The notes below the pieces were generated by a model. It worked only from the letters and a program-made list of their open reading frames with translations. It did not search any database and had not been told where the DNA came from. The position numbers and the translations under genes are program-made. From CAIQIA01 sp945861105 (lineage in GTDB: Bacteria > Cyanobacteriota > Cyanobacteriia > PCC-6307 > Cyanobiaceae), in assembly GCA_947488815.1 (NCBI GenBank), contig CANLCC010000036.1:1-22458 (forward strand): a stretch of DNA of 22,458 nt, given 5' to 3'. Below, one piece after another: positions 22,159 through 22,458 of this stretch; positions within the stretch are counted from its first letter, which is position 1, and each line of letters starts with the position of its first letter.

Positions 22159-22458
22159 AGGCCACCCAGGCGATGCGGTCAATGGGGCCGAGGGGCCGCT
22201 GGGGACCGCTCCCCTGGCGCACCTGCACCAGGTCGGGCCGGCCCGACCGCAGCTCCAGGCCCTGACGGCCGAGGGGGAAGCTGCGACGGCCCTGCAGGGT
22301 GCCGTCAAACAGCACGGTGCTGGCCCCGACAGCCCGCACGGTGAGCCAGGCGGGCTCGCCGCTGCTCACCTCGAGCGTCGGGGCCGGCGCCGGGCGGGGG
22401 GTCCTGGGTTGCACGGCGGTGGGGACTTGTGCGGTTGGGACTTCGGCGGGTGGGCGGC
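22148..22458 (-). CDS. C-terminal part of a RodZ-like protein (partial)
   Basis: The frame is open to the end of the window, so the N-terminal part is missing. The visible 103 residues are a Pro/Ala/Thr linker (RPPAEVPTAQVPTAV and PRTPRPAPAP) and a C-terminal domain starting LEVSSGEPAWLTVRAVGASTVLFDGTLQGRRSFPLG. The pattern of Trp, a strand, and G-rich turns resembles the DUF4115 domain at the C terminus of RodZ-like cell-shape proteins. These carry an N-terminal helix-turn-helix domain and one membrane helix. A start at 22414 is not needed, because codons before it continue in frame. The 3' end overlaps ppx by 11 bases. Assignment depends on a short domain, so it is tentative. Confidence 0.6.
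   Translation of the reverse strand, partial: RPPAEVPTAQVPTAVQPRTPRPAPAPTLEVSSGEPAWLTVRAVGASTVLFDGTLQGRRSFPLGRQGLELRSGRPDLVQVRQGSGPQRPLGPIDRIAWVAFKP

Overview
The window is a very GC-rich, tightly packed stretch of bacterial chromosome that looks like a unicellular cyanobacterium of the Synechococcus/Cyanobium (picocyanobacterial) group. The reasons are: a cyanobacterial-type CobT, a cyAbrB-type regulator, an A2-class caa3/aa3-like cytochrome oxidase set, UbiA as expected for plastoquinone synthesis, and several small proteins that I recognise only from picocyanobacteria. The octamer GCGATCGC (HIP1), abundant in many other cyanobacteria, occurs only once. No mobile element, CRISPR array, rRNA or tRNA is visible, and no gene-free stretch exceeds 300 bp.

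Layout. 1-2960 (+): tail of a Pro/Thr-rich protein, a DUF2232 membrane protein, cobT and a Tat-exported lipoprotein resembling a solute-binding protein, all overlapping or closely spaced. 2949-4635 (-): a bifunctional-nuclease-family (DUF151) gene followed by an iron-sulfur aldo/keto reductase. 4692-5948 (+): riboflavin synthase and an HdeD-like membrane protein. 5970-9619 (-): ctaC-ctaD-ctaE (cytochrome c oxidase subunits II, I, III) followed by an AbrB-type regulator. 9620-9893: the one substantial regulatory region, between ctaC and ctaA. 9894-14831 (+): ctaA and ctaB (heme A synthesis), an ABC-2 type exporter pair, an unknown protein and nanE. 14910-15331 (+): two tiny unknown proteins. 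15285-17908 (-): a GT9-like protein, a K+ channel with RCK domain, and fabG. 17938-18705 (+): ispD. 18581-20412 (-): ubiA then an LD-carboxypeptidase. 20428-22158 (+): ppx. 22148-end (-): C-terminal end of a RodZ-like protein.

Functionally, the centre is a respiratory module: oxidase structural genes and heme A synthesis genes are divergently arranged around a 274-bp promoter region. That region holds inverted repeats suited to shared control. The rest is housekeeping: corrinoid lower-ligand attachment, flavin, fatty acid, isoprenoid, quinone and polyphosphate metabolism, and murein recycling.

I did not find an obviously novel defence or mobile system. The most interesting signals are: the operator-like repeats in the ctaC/ctaA region; TAGG(G/T)T hexamers found only just upstream of genes; the DUF2232-CobT-lipoprotein block; an orphan NanE behind heme and exporter genes; loss of the usual Trp in the CuA subunit; and a 125-bp tail-to-tail overlap of ispD with the carboxypeptidase gene. 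Family assignments are by reading translations, without database searches.
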